A stretch of 64,000 bases of DNA. Source: Pleurostoma richardsiae. Its lineage: Eukaryota > Ascomycota > Sordariomycetes > Calosphaeriales > Pleurostomataceae. Both the position numbers and the translations under genes were made by a program. Below the pieces are notes generated by a model, which worked only from the letters and a program-made list of their open reading frames with translations, did no database searches and was not told the DNA's origin. The stretch covers positions 248,001-312,000 of the forward strand of contig JANBVO010000006.1 of NCBI GenBank assembly GCA_030052745.1, read 5' to 3'. Every line of letters starts with the position of its first letter. Position 1 is the stretch's first letter. This document shows, one piece after another, positions 47,801 through 60,513 of this stretch.

Positions 47801-50800
47801 CTATCACCCACCTTTCGGAGGTAACAGAACACTGCCACTCTGTTGATGCGGATGTCGGTGCCGGAGCGGCCTCGCAAGGCGAGGCCTCTATCATATTTAC
47901 GATGCTCCCATTGCGGCAATGTCTGTGACTGCGGGGTTTGGCGGGAGGCGATCGCTTGATTAGCGGTCCGCCGCAGCGTAATGCTCGCCATCAGGGGGTA
48001 AAGACTCTGGCGCGCGAAAAGATGCCTCGACTGGCGAGCGTGGAGATGGTCACAGGCTTGTCCGGGGCAAACTGTGATACATTTGCCATTGTATTTGGCC
48101 GAGATGCCTGCTAGTTCCAGTTAGTTTAGGAGCAAGCAGCACCTTGTTTCGACTTCTCAAATATGAAGCTCCAGCGCGACGCTACGGCGTCGTCCCCCGC
48201 CGATATTCTCCAGTCCCGGTCGACGCGGCATGCAGCCATCGTACCAAACGGCGAATTAAGGTTCGTATTGGCGTGTGCCGGGGCGATGCGCGTGTCCATG
48301 GTACGTAGGCAGGCTGGTAGCGTAGCAGTGGTACACAGCTCGTGAAGGAGCTGCCCTCCCTGTAATTAAGATTCCCTGATAAGCACCACTCAGCGGCAGC
48401 CGGAGGAGGTGTTGCAGGGGGTGTCTCTTTTGACGTGTCGATGAATGTGGGTTAAATGCCGCTGTCGTTTTGGGCATCACTACTCGATTGGGGAAATGCA
48501 CAAGTCACTCCGTTCACGCTAAAAGCGAAACCGTTTTTCATCCTGTCTCTTCAGATGAAACGGCAGCGGTACGTACCAAAGTACCTGCCCGCTGGTTCCA
48601 GCCGCTTGGCAAGGGGCGGCCGCGCCTGCCCGCAGCACCCGCACTTCTGGCCTCCCCGCCCTTTCTGGCGGGCAGCGGTTCCAAACACACCAAAAAGGAG
48701 CGGTGGACGGCCAGCGTCAGGCGGCAGGGCCTCGAGTGCTGCGCCTCGCTCATGATTCAATTTTCGGACCCCAAACTGTGCGTCGCGCCCTCGACGTGGC
48801 ATCGCGGCGCCTGTCTGGTGCAGTCCTCTGCGCTGCAACGCTCGTAAAGCGCACAGTGTTCGCCGTCCGCCTCCTCGCCGCGCGCCGCACTGGGGAAGGG
48901 AACATTTGTCACGATGCAGACGAGAAGTGATCGTCCGACGGTTCCATGACCGGGCGACGGCGGACTTTCCGCTAGCATCCTCCTACTACTCCGTACGGTT
49001 CCAGCCTTGCTAACTCAGCACGTACTCGGGAAATGAAGCCTTTCACCTTCATGCGCTTGACGCGGTCCCTGGGGCGCCTGAACCGCGAGAAGCAGACGTT
49101 AAGCTCGCAGTCAGCGTCATATGCCTGGCACCGAATTGCTCCTTGCGCCGTCACACGCTCAGAGCTTCTACCGCTGCAGTCATGTGCACTGCCCCGGTGC
49201 CAATCCTCCTGCTACAGCACTCTCCCGTGCCATAACGCAAGGCTAGGTGTGCCGGGTGTCATCGGACAGTGCCAGCTCGTGACGGTACGACCGACTTGGT
49301 TGGTGTTCCCCAAGCGAGATGTCGACCTCGCGTTGTCTTGCAAGCTACTATGGCCGAAGAGATCGCCGAAATGTCGGCCGAGCGCCTTGTACCGTCCGGC
49401 CGGAGAGTCACATTCGGGCAGGCATCCACTACGCCTCTCAATCCTCGCACGACTGTCCGCGGGCGGTTGTGAAGGACAGTACCACGTATTACTATTCACA
49501 TTCACATGATCGGAATATATTGCGCCCATCTTGGATGGTTTACCAACTTGCACCTCCGCCGTCGGCATTCGGTGCCTTCCACGTCGTCCTCGGAGGGACT
49601 CATTAGCCGGCGCCGTTGATATACTCCGGAAGTCAAGGAGTAATCAACCCCCACCGACTGCTACGGTCGGGATGGACTGCTAACTTAGCTAGCGTGCACC
49701 CACTGCAGCTCCTCGTTATCTATTTAACAATTCCACCCACGCCAGCGGAGCTGGTGCCGCCGAAAGGGCGCAGCAGTACAAGCCAGATGACACTCGAGGA
49801 CACCACAGTTCATGTGTTGCCTTACTGAGAGATGCAGGCTCAGACTGCAGTATCGACATCATTTCGGACGGAAACGGCTGCTCGTACTGAACTAAACACT
49901 GCAACTGCGCACAGTATCCGCCTGTCTCTTCGTGGATCTCAATAAAAGCAGCAACAATGGCCGGAAAAGGTATGTGCTAATCAGATCGTCAGGCTTGATT
50001 GACACGGGCTGCCCAAGTGAGGCCGGCGATGCGCAAAGTAGCGTAATCCTTCCGGTGACTTGGCTCGATGTATCCAAGTATTCTTTGTATTCTTCAGCCC
50101 TACCGGAGTCCCAACCCGCCGTCTTTGCAGCCAATCCCGCTGCAAGTGCATCACGGCGACACCGAAACAGACCAACGGGTGGGTTCTTGGCATGCAGGAC
50201 GGGTACACTCCCCTCTCCAGATCCTCACACTCTCGATGCAGCTCGTGCGCCTGTGTGAGACCTGACGCCAGCATGTTCCAGATATGATTTATCCTGCTTC
50301 TTCCGGTAGGCATCTTTTCGGGGTTGTAGCACAGATACATTTGGCAACCAAGCTCTCTGATAGCTACACCGCCAGAAGGACTCATACCGAGCATAACCAC
50401 AGACAGAGCTCAGGGCTTTTTCGGTCCGTCACATGTGGCCAATCAATATATCGACGTATGAAGATTGACGCAAGCCGAGTTGGTGCGTCATCAAGGCCAA
50501 CACAGCCCTTCTTCCTACTCAACAGGTCCAGCCCTGGGCCGTGGCTCCCGACATACGAGCAGGTATTGTCGCGCTGATAACAGTTGCCAAAGGATCCTAG
50601 ATTTGGAACCTCAAGCAAGAGCTCTTGGGACGCAAGCTTGCAATGACTATGTTACTAAGGCGTGAACAGCTTCATGCTGTGGTAGAGCCAGGGAGCTCTG
50701 GTTTGAAAGACGAGCTTCCCTCTCTTTCCCTGAGCAGACATCAGATCAGTCCATAGGTTCGGCGGCCACTGAAGCTGTGCCACCTCTGCGGGGTTCCCAC

Positions 50801-51000
50801 GTATGCAGCGAACCCAGAGCTGCCACACGTTGCATTGGAGGGGGGATGGCTCCGGTCCTGTGGAGAAGCCACAGTCCAGCCCTATGCGCCTGCGACAGCG
50901 AAATAGACGTCTGACAGGACTCTGTACATCACCACCAAGGACTGGAGTGAGAAGGAAACTCTGGAGACACTCGGGGGGGTGTTGGTGCGCCGTTCAGCAG
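41881..51000. other. Gene-poor region, left part
   Basis: Beyond the beta-tubulin 3' end no gene can be defended over 9 kb. Open frames are short, overlap on several frames, and give Arg/Ser/Cys/Pro/His-rich translations. The longest (46,984-47,553, +) has no motif. A GGTACGTACC near 48,569 resembles promoter repeats elsewhere in the window. A frame at 49,932-50,258 (+) and its antisense at 49,981-50,400 are both open, so neither stands out. No structural RNA is seen. Confidence 0.5.
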
Positions 51001-54000
51001 GTCGGGTCGCCCCAAGCCCAAAGGAGTGCACAGCGCCGAAGCTGCCGCCGACCCTTCTCAGAACCTTCTTCGGTACAAGCTTCTGTCCGCTCGACGAAGC
51101 CGTTTAACGATGTTCCCCATGCAACTGTCAGTTCTCAAATCTTTACGGAGCTTCGTGCTCTGACCGCTAAATCCGGAGCTGCTGTTAATTCCAGTTCACG
51201 ATGCAGACCCCCGGCGCTCTCGGAGAGAGAGAAAAGATTACTCAAATCCGACAAGTACCGGAGGTACGGGCGAAGCCTGCAGACATTGGAGTCAATGGAG
51301 GGCGTGAACCTGGACAGGCAGGCGATGTACCCAGAGCTGGGAGAGGTACTTCCATGGGTCCCTGCGGGGGAGCTTGCACATTTGAAATTCAGCAGAAAGG
51401 GACCGTTTTTCCTAATCAGGCGAATTTGCCCATTTTGCTGGATTCCCCAGGTCACACCCATGCCGCCTTTAACAGAGTCCTCCTCCGCCAAATTAGACGA
51501 CGCCGGCTTTGGATGACTTATCGCCGACTATTTGTCATCGGGCTTGCCGTTTCGGATGCGCAACCGACGACATGCCACTATAGCATCGCAGGCGCATTCG
51601 CTTACTCATGCCCTTGCCATGGTCTTGTACGACGGACCCTGATCCGTGATGTCGCCGTTCATCACGAACTGCGTTGATATGCCTGGTGAACTTGCTCATT
51701 TGGGGAGAGGGAGACAGGGACGAGCAAGGGGTGCAATGACCGGCTCGTGCCTCGCGGAACCATCTCGCACTCGCAAGCTGCCTAATTAGGCACAGGCAGC
51801 TCCCTGCGCCCTTTGGAGGACACCCTCGAGCTTCATTGTCCCAAAACTGGGCAATGCATGTAGGTGGTGGCTTTGTTCCGCACACGTACCTTGCTACCTA
51901 GCGAGTACCAAGCGGCCAAGATGCCACAGGCCGACACTCGAATGTCGGGCAACTCTCTGCGAGCCCAGGCCGCGGCCAAGGCTTTCTCTGTGCTGTCATT
52001 GCCCGTCGCCCGCGCTACGAAAGGCCCGAAAAGAAACGTCAGGAATAGAAACAAGCAAGTGCTCCTCTGTCAGTCAAGAGGACCGCAGACGGAACACCGT
52101 CTCGTCTCACGCCCTTCCAGAATCCTTGTCTCTTCTCTCCGCCCATGTAACTTCACGTACCACACTTCGGGATTTGCTTTGCTGAGCCCGGTGTCTGCTT
52201 GAGATAACTAGCTAGTTGGCCGGCACGGGCCCGTCAGTCCGTTTTCGTCTTCGCACCATCAGCACCTTAAACCCGGATCTGTGGTGTCGTAAAGGCTTTC
52301 CTGGGAAAATGCGGAGGTACTTTTCCATTCTCGCGGGACCGCGCTAGTGCCGCGGGGGGGCCGCCAAGGGGTTCCTGTCCTTGTCCCTGTCTTCTCTCAT
52401 CTCGCTCCTGTTTCCTTGGCTTTCTTTTGGGAAAGCGACGCGCTTGGACTGGATATTCACTGCTTAAGTCCGGCGTATTCCCTAATTAACCACAGGCATT
52501 GCGATTCTGGGAGCTTGGTCAGCTTGCTCTGCCTGCCAATGCTTTGGTATCAATGCCTTCAACTTGTCAAATCCGTTACCGCGAGTTATATGTAATCTTA
52601 CAGACATCTTGAGAGCCTGAGAAGCAGCTACCGCTGATCTGGTCTAGGCCGGGGCGGAGAAGTTCTCTTCCCCTCAGGCTTTACTCTAGCAGGACAGAAT
52701 TCAGTCTCACCTCACTTTGGGTCTGCCCTACCCGCCTTATGGGTGAACACTAATCAGGAATTCGGCCGCGGCACCCAGCCGCCTGTCGACATTCTCCTAG
52801 CATCCGCCCGCCGCGTCTCACCTCTGCACCTTGCAGTAAGGTTACTCTCGCAATCCTGTCCTCTCAGGGTAAGCCAGGATGACAAATGGGGGGACCAGCA
52901 CATACGCCAGTGGCTTGTCTACGCCTCACTCGAGGAGGTGCGCTATAATATTACCGCACTGAAACGTTCTCGATGTACCGAGAGAGGGGAGAGTATACTT
53001 CACGCTTACCACACTCTTTCCCCCCATCCACCTTTCAACAACCGAGACCCTTGATACCGACTGTACGGACCCCAAGCCACCGGAAGCAAATCAGAACCAG
53101 CCCTCCACGTCCTCGGGTCGTGAGAAGTAGGGGTATCCCGCCTTCAACAGCCCGTGTTGTGATACCTAGGCATACGCGGTATTAGCGACGTCCCACTCGG
53201 GTCAGCATCACATCACACCTGCGAGGACACAACAAACGGCGTGTTCTCCGTATCGGGAGATCACGACTCCGCGGAGCTGGCACCCTAACCTTGTTGGTCG
53301 GATAACCCGCACGGCTGGGAAGCATGACCCGGATGCGGTATTCGTACATGCAGGTCAAGTGCCAGAGCCCGGTAGCTGATAAGCTGCATATCTCGGCAAA
53401 GCTCTTCAGTGCCGGCCGCGTAGAACCACACCGTGCTCCGGTCGGCGGCGGGGATTGGCCACGCCGACGACGGATAGATTGATGTCCCTTTCGCAGGGGG
53501 GCGGGGGGTGACCCGGCGCCGGTCGAATCCACAGATCTGGACCACTAGCAGTACCCCGGTGAAGAACGGCGAAGGGAGCCGCGGAAAAGCAGCAAGCGAT
53601 CTCTATTCGAGGTGTGATGCAAGGGGTAATAACGAGCAAATATGATGAATGCAGGCATATCCTTCAGATCGTGAAGCCTAGTGCAGAGTCAGAGTACTAG
53701 GCTATGTAACCGCGTCGGGGAGAACTGTGCCGAGCGGCCGGACAGCCAGACCTCCGCACAGAGTCGAGTCGACAGCCGCTATGCCCACGAGCGTCAGGCC
53801 AAGCGGGATCTGCTTGGCCCGTGTGTTCCCGCTCGTTCCGTCTGTGTGCTTGCACGTGTCCTTCCCTCCTGCTGGCAGCTGGGAGCAGTCACGCTGACGG
53901 CGTGTGGTGCATGCAGCCGGCGCCTTGTGCCACGAATCAGCGGCGCCGCCACGAGCATTCCACACGAATCAACCAGCACCGTCAGCCGGGCCTCTCTAAC

Positions 54001-57000
54001 GCATTTCCCGCAGACAGAAGAGCAGAAGAGAGAAAGTAAACGGGGCTTGGAAGGGACGGGTGGCTGCCGCTTGACCGCTCCGACAGCCGCCATGTGGCGG
54101 CCCCCAACGGGGAAGGACGCGCAGCGGCCGACTCAGGGGCTAAAAGGGATGCGGATGCGGTAGCCGAGAACGCATACGAATCCTTGCCATGAATCTTGAT
54201 ACCCGAAACGTCGAAGTGCCCTTCTCCCCTGAGCTTGGCCGACAGATGGCCGCTCTGCCGCCTTATCAAACAACGCTTCTGAGGTTCAAGGGGTGCGGGC
54301 AAAATCACCAGCGTGATAGCTCTAGTATCTGCATCCAAGGCTGCCACCTGCACGCAGGACAAGGGGACAAACGAGCACCCTGCCCCATCGAGCGGAGTTG
54401 GTGTATTTTGGGAACCTCTCATCGGGGCGTGCTGCCTCCTCTTTTCTAAATCGATCCTCTCTATCACAGCCATTGGATGGCTGTGACCCTGCGGGAATCC
54501 TCTCCCTCGTGAGCGGGCCCGCTAGGAATCGACAGCAAGCTAGAGCTGCGCCCACAACCGTTGGGGAGGATCCCAATGGCCATCGTCGAGTGGCTTGGAC
54601 CGGGAGAAAGGGTTACCGTTGAAGCTGCGCGAGGTGAGAACCTTAAGCATGTCCCAAGCGGGCGTCACATTGGCCGCAACGCAAGCTCCCAGAGAAATGT
54701 AGCGGTATATGCGCACTAACCCCGTCCTCAACAGCAGGTGGTCAGCAGAGCCTGGGGGGGAGTGCATCAGCCGGGACTTTCTTGCCAATCGTGGCACCGT
54801 TTTGAAGCAGTTCCGTCTCGTAGGGCAAGCGAGTGTCTGACCCTCCTCGCACGACGTTTCTCATACCTGTACTTCTCCACCGTGACCGCTGCGCGAGGAT
54901 AATCACACCTCCTGTGCTTCTGCTGGGACCACGTAGTTCGCTTGTGGCTCGTTGATTTGGCACCACTCAACGCGCCGATTGTTGGGTCCGATCCAAGGGT
55001 CGATCAATAGTCTGGTCCCTGGAGAGCTTTGGGAAATGGCGACTTCACGGGCCGCATAAAGGCGCCTGCCAACCTAAGGTACGAATCAGGGTGATGACAG
55101 CACTGAGCATGATGGTCACTCCAGCCCCCCAAGTGAGCCTGCCGCCGTAGGTATTAGACGGGTGGAGATTGACGATACTAGTGAGGTCGCGATGGCTTCT
55201 CTGAGGGGTAGGTCCACAACAAACTGGCCGCCTCGTGAGGAGTCTAGGCGCGCCCGGGTAGACATGCGGATGCTAGAGTTGGCGATCACCGCACCACAGT
55301 GGCGAGCGATGAAGTGCAAGTGGACTGGTATTTTACCCCCTCGAGCCCACTGAGGCATCTACCCCATAGCATCGTCTGGATGGCCATTTCAGGGGGCGTA
55401 CCTAAGAATGATGAAGGAGGGGAGTGCTTCAACTGGGAATCGGAGCAGTCTTCCAGGTTCCGTACTCCCAACAGCTTTGGTTGCACCTATTTTCGATTAT
55501 AGTCGTGTTCAATGGAGAGTGGATGTAGCGACTGAAGCATCAAGGGAGTCCCTGAATTCGTTCAATGAGCTCTGGGCGAATGAGAATGAGCAAACCCGGG
55601 CTGGATGATGGCCCCCCCCCCTCTTCAAACCATACCACTTTCGACAACAGTGATGGTAGCTAGTCATGACAACCAGGAGAATTGACTGCACCGTTGCAAG
55701 CACAAGCGGAAAAGATGCCACTAGAGCGGCCGTCGTGCCGAGCTCGCACTGCAATTCCCCAGGGGGAGAAACGATGAGCAAATTGCCCAAGCACCGGAGG
55801 TGTACTATGTGCTCGGTGGCTTAGAGCGGACGCGTTCGGCGCATCTCGCGCCGGTTGTCCCGCGCCTACGGCCATGATTGGTTTACTATGCGAGACCTGC
55901 ACGGGGTTGAAAGGCGCCGGAGTGTCTGCTGCGCCCCCGGACGAGGTACGGCCCACCCGGGGTAAGGCGAGCCGACGGGCAACGGGCACCACTGCCTCAC
56001 ACCGCGGCAAGGCACCTGCGTTGAGCACAAGATAGAATGATGACAGGCTTACCGCGGCGGCCAAATGTCGGGACGCTTCTTGCCCGTTTGAGGCCGGGAT
56101 AAGGCTGAAGCGTTGAGCTTCATGCATGAAAAGCGGAAAGACGGCTTGTTCAACCAGTAGCGTCTGTGGATTAGCTACCTGGAGAGGCATCAAGAGAGGG
56201 GATACGAGAGTCCGCTGCTGATTTGCTGCTTCACGGGGAAGAGGGGGGGTGGATGGAGGGTAATCACAGGCAGGCTAGGAGGAGCCTACTACGCAGCTGG
56301 CTACGGCAACCTGGGTGGCCACTGCATGGTCCTTTTCCCTTCAATTGGAAACCGGGCACTCAAGGACGGAGGGCATGATTCCAATAACACCCCTGAGCCT
56401 GTACCCGAGCGTGCAGATTCCCACCTCGGGAAGACGGGCCACTCCTTGGTTTCCCATTGTTTCGAATCCAAGCCGTAGTCCCGGTACCTTGCCGACCTAT
56501 TGGTGCAACTCATGCTCTCGTTGACGCAGATTAGAATGTGCGAGGATGCGCCAAGTCTCGGAGTGAAGGTGCAGCGAGGACATCAGCGACAGGGTAGCAT
56601 GTCGACTTCTGACCCCAGCATGAATCGAGGAATCAGACATGGAGCCCGTACAGACATGCTCATCTTCTGGGCATTCGAGAAAGAGAGTTGTGATTGCTGC
56701 TGACAATGTAAGCACTTTGCTTGGCTTGGCTCTCTGGGCGAGATGATGCCGTTTGTCTCTGGCGAGGTGATGAGAGATGATACCGAGTTAGGCAAGGCGC
56801 GGTAGGGCAGCAGGATCATAAGAGTTTGTCAGCACCCTGCAAGTCACTTTATGAAACACCCATTTCGATCGCCAGCACAACTCTGCCGGGATACTAGAGT
56901 GATGGCGAGAGAGGCAGAGACTACCAGGGGCCCTGCATAGCGCAAAGACGGCGCGTCGAGGACGTGGGATGGAAATAACCTCATCTCCCAAGCTTAAGCT

Positions 57001-59340
57001 CGAGACCGGCGGCCGCGGCGGAACTTCCGCGTTGTGGGCGTCGATTCATTGTGCTGAGTGCGTGTCTCCAGACGTTGTGGTTGTCTTATCGGAAGGCGGC
57101 TCCCGCTGCCCTCCGCCGACGTCTGGGTCTTAGCTAGCGGTACGTACCTCATTGGCAGGTGCTGCGATGTGGGCCAATCAGAGGCGTCAGTCTTGCTTGG
57201 TAAACGCATGCGCCCATAAATAGCAGCATCTGTCAGCACGTGCATGGACGGTCAACTGTCTGTCTGGGGATGGGGGCCGCTTGATGCCCCATTAGGAAAT
57301 GCCCAAGCCCGAGGCTGTCACTTGCGACATCCTCGGATCTCGCCGGCCCTGCCCCAATGCTGTCGGCTGCGTCAGGCTCGCCTCTCCAGCTAATGACGGC
57401 TGGCCAGCGTGCAGCGCCTCTCGGCCCTTTTCATAGCCGGGCGGCCGCAATAGGCGAGGCATGGGCCGCCAGATGGTGTCGTGGGCGACTCATGCCCTCC
57501 CTCTCGCGCAGCAATGCTCTCCCAGAAGGTGGTGTACTTGCGAGTTGAGCCAAGCCTTGATGGCTTGAAGGATCGCAGCCACCTTTGGGACGCATTGCGC
57601 AAGTGCGGGTGTAGCCATTCAGAGCCGGACACGGCGATGTTCATTGTGCTTCTCGAAGGTCTGTAGGGCTGCACGCTCGGCAACCCCAAGAAGCGACCCC
57701 TGGCGCCGGCACAGCGGTATTCGTGCCGCACACTTGCACCGTTCATTGTGCTGGAGCAGATGCCTGTATGCACCCCTGTGCGAGTCGTTTCGCACGACGC
57801 CGTCTCAAGCGATCCTCTATCCTCGTGCCTTAGATATGTCACTGGGTTCCTGTCGTCCTGGCCTGGCAAACGGCGGGAATGATAATGGTGCCATCATCCA
57901 ATACCTTAGGCTATTCTCGCCTCCACCTGCTAAGTGTGGCCATGACACTGACAAATACCTATTATCCCGGGCTTAAACCCGTCGATACTATCATTGACCA
58001 TTTTGGGAAGCTTTCCTTACCAGGCCACACTAGGCCCCCAGCCATCCGCTTCTCAAATCAAGACGGGCCACTAATTGGAGAATATCAGCACAGGGAGCGA
58101 GACAGCGGTTGGAGCTTTCCCCACACGCCATCTCTTCACGCGTGTTGCTGGTTTACGATTCTCGCTTCTTCGCTTGCGGGTCTGCAGCAGCTAGGTGCAA
58201 CGGCTGCTGGTTAGCTTGGCGACGCCGCCAGTATAGTTTAGTCAACTGGCTGGCGCCAGCACGAACGGCAACGTCGTACTGTTGCAATGAGCAGTGCCCC
58301 CCTGAGACATCATCCGTTCCGCTGCCGCGCTTGTCTCCAGATGGTCTGCTTCAGTACGAGCACCGTGCAAGGAGGAGAACCGGTGGTTTGTCTACCCTGG
58401 CATGCGTCGTGGAGAGCCAATGATCGGCCTCGTAGAGACGTCTTGCACGTCGGAACTGTTTCCACAGTGCACCGTGCACTCGTCGGCGGAACCGGTCGGC
58501 GATGTCTGACGGCGATGATTAGAAAGCTCCGTGACCCTGACAAGCAAACAATATTGAGTCCATTCCGGGTAGAGGCTCGCAGAAGAGATGGCACCTATTT
58601 TTAACAACTGAAGCTATCCTGATGCGGAGTTTGCGACTCTGGATGCGGCTGCACAGCATTAGAGAGACTCGGCGGCGGTAGAGTCTTCGATACTGGTTGG
58701 ACGATAACCCTTTGGAGACCAGGATGATGATGATTCCTCAAGCGAGCAGCGACGGCCTGCCAATATGCGGTCATGGCACAGCTGCTCTTTGGTGATGATC
58801 TCCTTTCCTCCGCACGAGACCCAGCAATGCGCCTCTCAATGCCTCTCTGGGAAGACTTGCCCAAAGATGCAACAGAGAGTCCTAGCCGAGCTAGTGAACG
58901 ATGACAAAATGACAATTTGACTCGCAAATTAGCCCTCTGGGTCCTGGAGGCCAGCCCTACGGAACGTTGGGGTCGACCAGGGTTGTGGGCGGTGACAGCA
59001 GGAGGAGCAAGCGGGGGGCGTCGCAAAACGTCAAGCACGACCCTTGTCCTTCGTCTTGGTAGGAGTGCCCGATTCGGGAATAGACACGCTCTCGCCGTCC
59101 TTGAGTTCAGTCTACCGCCGGCCGGTGCGATGGATGATACAGCAGCGGTGGGATTGGACTGGTTCGAGGTGTGTTGTGGTGTGTCTGCTGCAGCCCAGAA
59201 ATATCCCGCCGCTTTAGTCGTAAAGCAATGTGAGCAAAATTAGCAACGCAGGCTTGGTGTGGTTACCTCGCGTGTATTTTGCCCTCTTTCTCTCCGTCCT
59301 CCGTTTTGCTACTCCGTCGGACAGGGCAGACTAACACCAA
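51000..59340. other. Gene-poor region, right part
   Basis: No gene is supported. Around 51,200-51,516 (+) a frame with a Glu/Lys/Asp/Leu-rich run (SEREKRLLKSDKYRRYG) looks more protein-like than its surroundings, but other frames are open there too. A C10 homopolymer lies at about 55,611 and a CCAATCA at 57,176. Other open frames (for example 55,660-56,193, -) lack known motifs. Confidence 0.45.
51204..51516 (+). other. Possible coding remnant or small gene, function unknown
   Basis: Within an open frame that runs from 50,803 to 51,516, the last hundred codons change character. They become rich in Glu, Lys, Asp and Leu (SEREKRLLKSDKYRRYGRSL, then NLDRQAMYPELGEVLPW) and end SSSAKLDDAGFG-stop, while the upstream part reads like noise. 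A GT-AG intron ending in TTAATTCCAG at about 51,199 could precede it. No family is recognised. Overlapping open frames on both strands mean it may be chance. Confidence 0.2.
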
Positions 59341-60160
59341 CCCGGGTATGTACCTCAAGGTCGCAGGGTACCACTCTCCAGTCTCCAATTCCCCCGCTGC
59401 ATTCTTTTTGCAGCTCCGTGCATCTCCGTGTCTTCTCCAACCACACACACTCCAGAGGGAGACGGCTCGCTCTAAGCTGTGACCTTATTGCGGCCCTTCG
59501 TAACTCGTCCCATCCGATCCCAGCACTTCCATTCGGTTGGTACCTTCCCGATACCCCTACGCTGGCTCTCATGCAGCCCAGTCTCGTGCAGGGGGGGGGT
59601 GGAACGGAATTGCCAGAGGGTACCTGGCGGTACACGGCCAGCGTCCATCCTGTCCGGCGTTCGTCGTAAACTGAGGCGCTGCAACCAGCCCGCTGCAGTT
59701 CTCGTACGTCGCGGTCGCGCTCCGCTATTCCCAGGCAGCACAGCAGAGAGCCGGCATTCCGAGTGTCTACGAGATTCCGGGCCACGACACTTGTTCTGGT
59801 GGGTACCTGCTTGTATCTGCCCCATTCCCAGCGGATCCTTCCTCGAGTTGGGTACAGGTAGCCCGCTTGTACGCTCTGCGGTACTCTACAAGCGGTACGG
59901 TACGGAGTTGGGACAGACAAAACGCACCATAACGTTGCATTTAGCCCTCTTACTGCTGTGCTCCCACACTTCCTCCACAAGGCTACAAGGTACATCGCCC
60001 AGGTCCGGCCAAGTCACCAGGGCCCTGCACAGTACCTGGGAGACATGGGAGGCCGGGGTGCCCTTTTGCTGTGCAAGCGTGCAGGGGTAGCACAGCAGAA
60101 AGGCGGCAGAGGTACGTACCGGACCTTTCGTACCTCTCTCGCCTTGTACTTCCGTACTTG
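59341..60160 (+). repeat. Cluster of GTAC palindromes upstream of the bZIP gene
   Basis: Nineteen GTAC tetranucleotides counted by eye between 59,349 and 60,158, against about three expected. Many are extended (GGTACC, GGTACGGTACGG, GGTACGTACC, CGTACC). They are spread through the 350-1170 bp before the bZIP ATG. Confidence 0.6.
59589..59598. repeat. Poly-G run
   Basis: A run of nine to ten consecutive G residues within the GTAC-rich upstream region of the bZIP gene; a homopolymer prone to sequencing error and replication slippage. Confidence 0.7.
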
Positions 60161-60348
60161 TCTGTCCTTCATCTTCCTGCAGAATCCTTGCAGGGTTCTT
60201 CGCGTGGATGGGCTGGGCTGGTGGAGGGGTGTGCCGGGGCGTGTGCGAAGAACAGACGAGCGACGGTACATGGCCGATGCGCAAGCCTCCTCCTCCGCCT
60301 GCTCCTCCCCATCCATGCTTCTTGGAGGGATGGGGGAGCTGTCTCCGG

Positions 60349-60360
60349 ATATTTAATAAA
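60349..60360 (+). promoter_or_regulatory. TATA-like element of the bZIP gene
   Basis: ATATTTAATAAA, 154 bp upstream of the ATG at 60514, within otherwise GC-rich DNA and followed by a pyrimidine-rich leader with no ATG before the start codon. Confidence 0.4.
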
Positions 60361-60513
60361 GCTTCCTCCCACCGCTCCCACCATCTCGGGTCCAGGCATC
60401 CAGCCCTTCTTGTTCTTCACGAGAATCTGTCTTCAGCCTTACAGCTTCTCTCCAACCTTTTTCCTGACATCTACCCAAGAAGAACAGCTTCACAGCTACC
60501 CAAGTCTTCCCCA

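Noticed and set aside
55660-56193. 177-codon minus-strand open frame
   Set aside because: Ala/Ser/His/Arg-rich without motif; likely low stop density in GC-rich DNA.
59309-59995. 228-codon minus-strand open frame
   Set aside because: Coincides with the GTAC-rich promoter repeats and is open on the opposite strand as well; composition Cys/Arg/Gly-rich.
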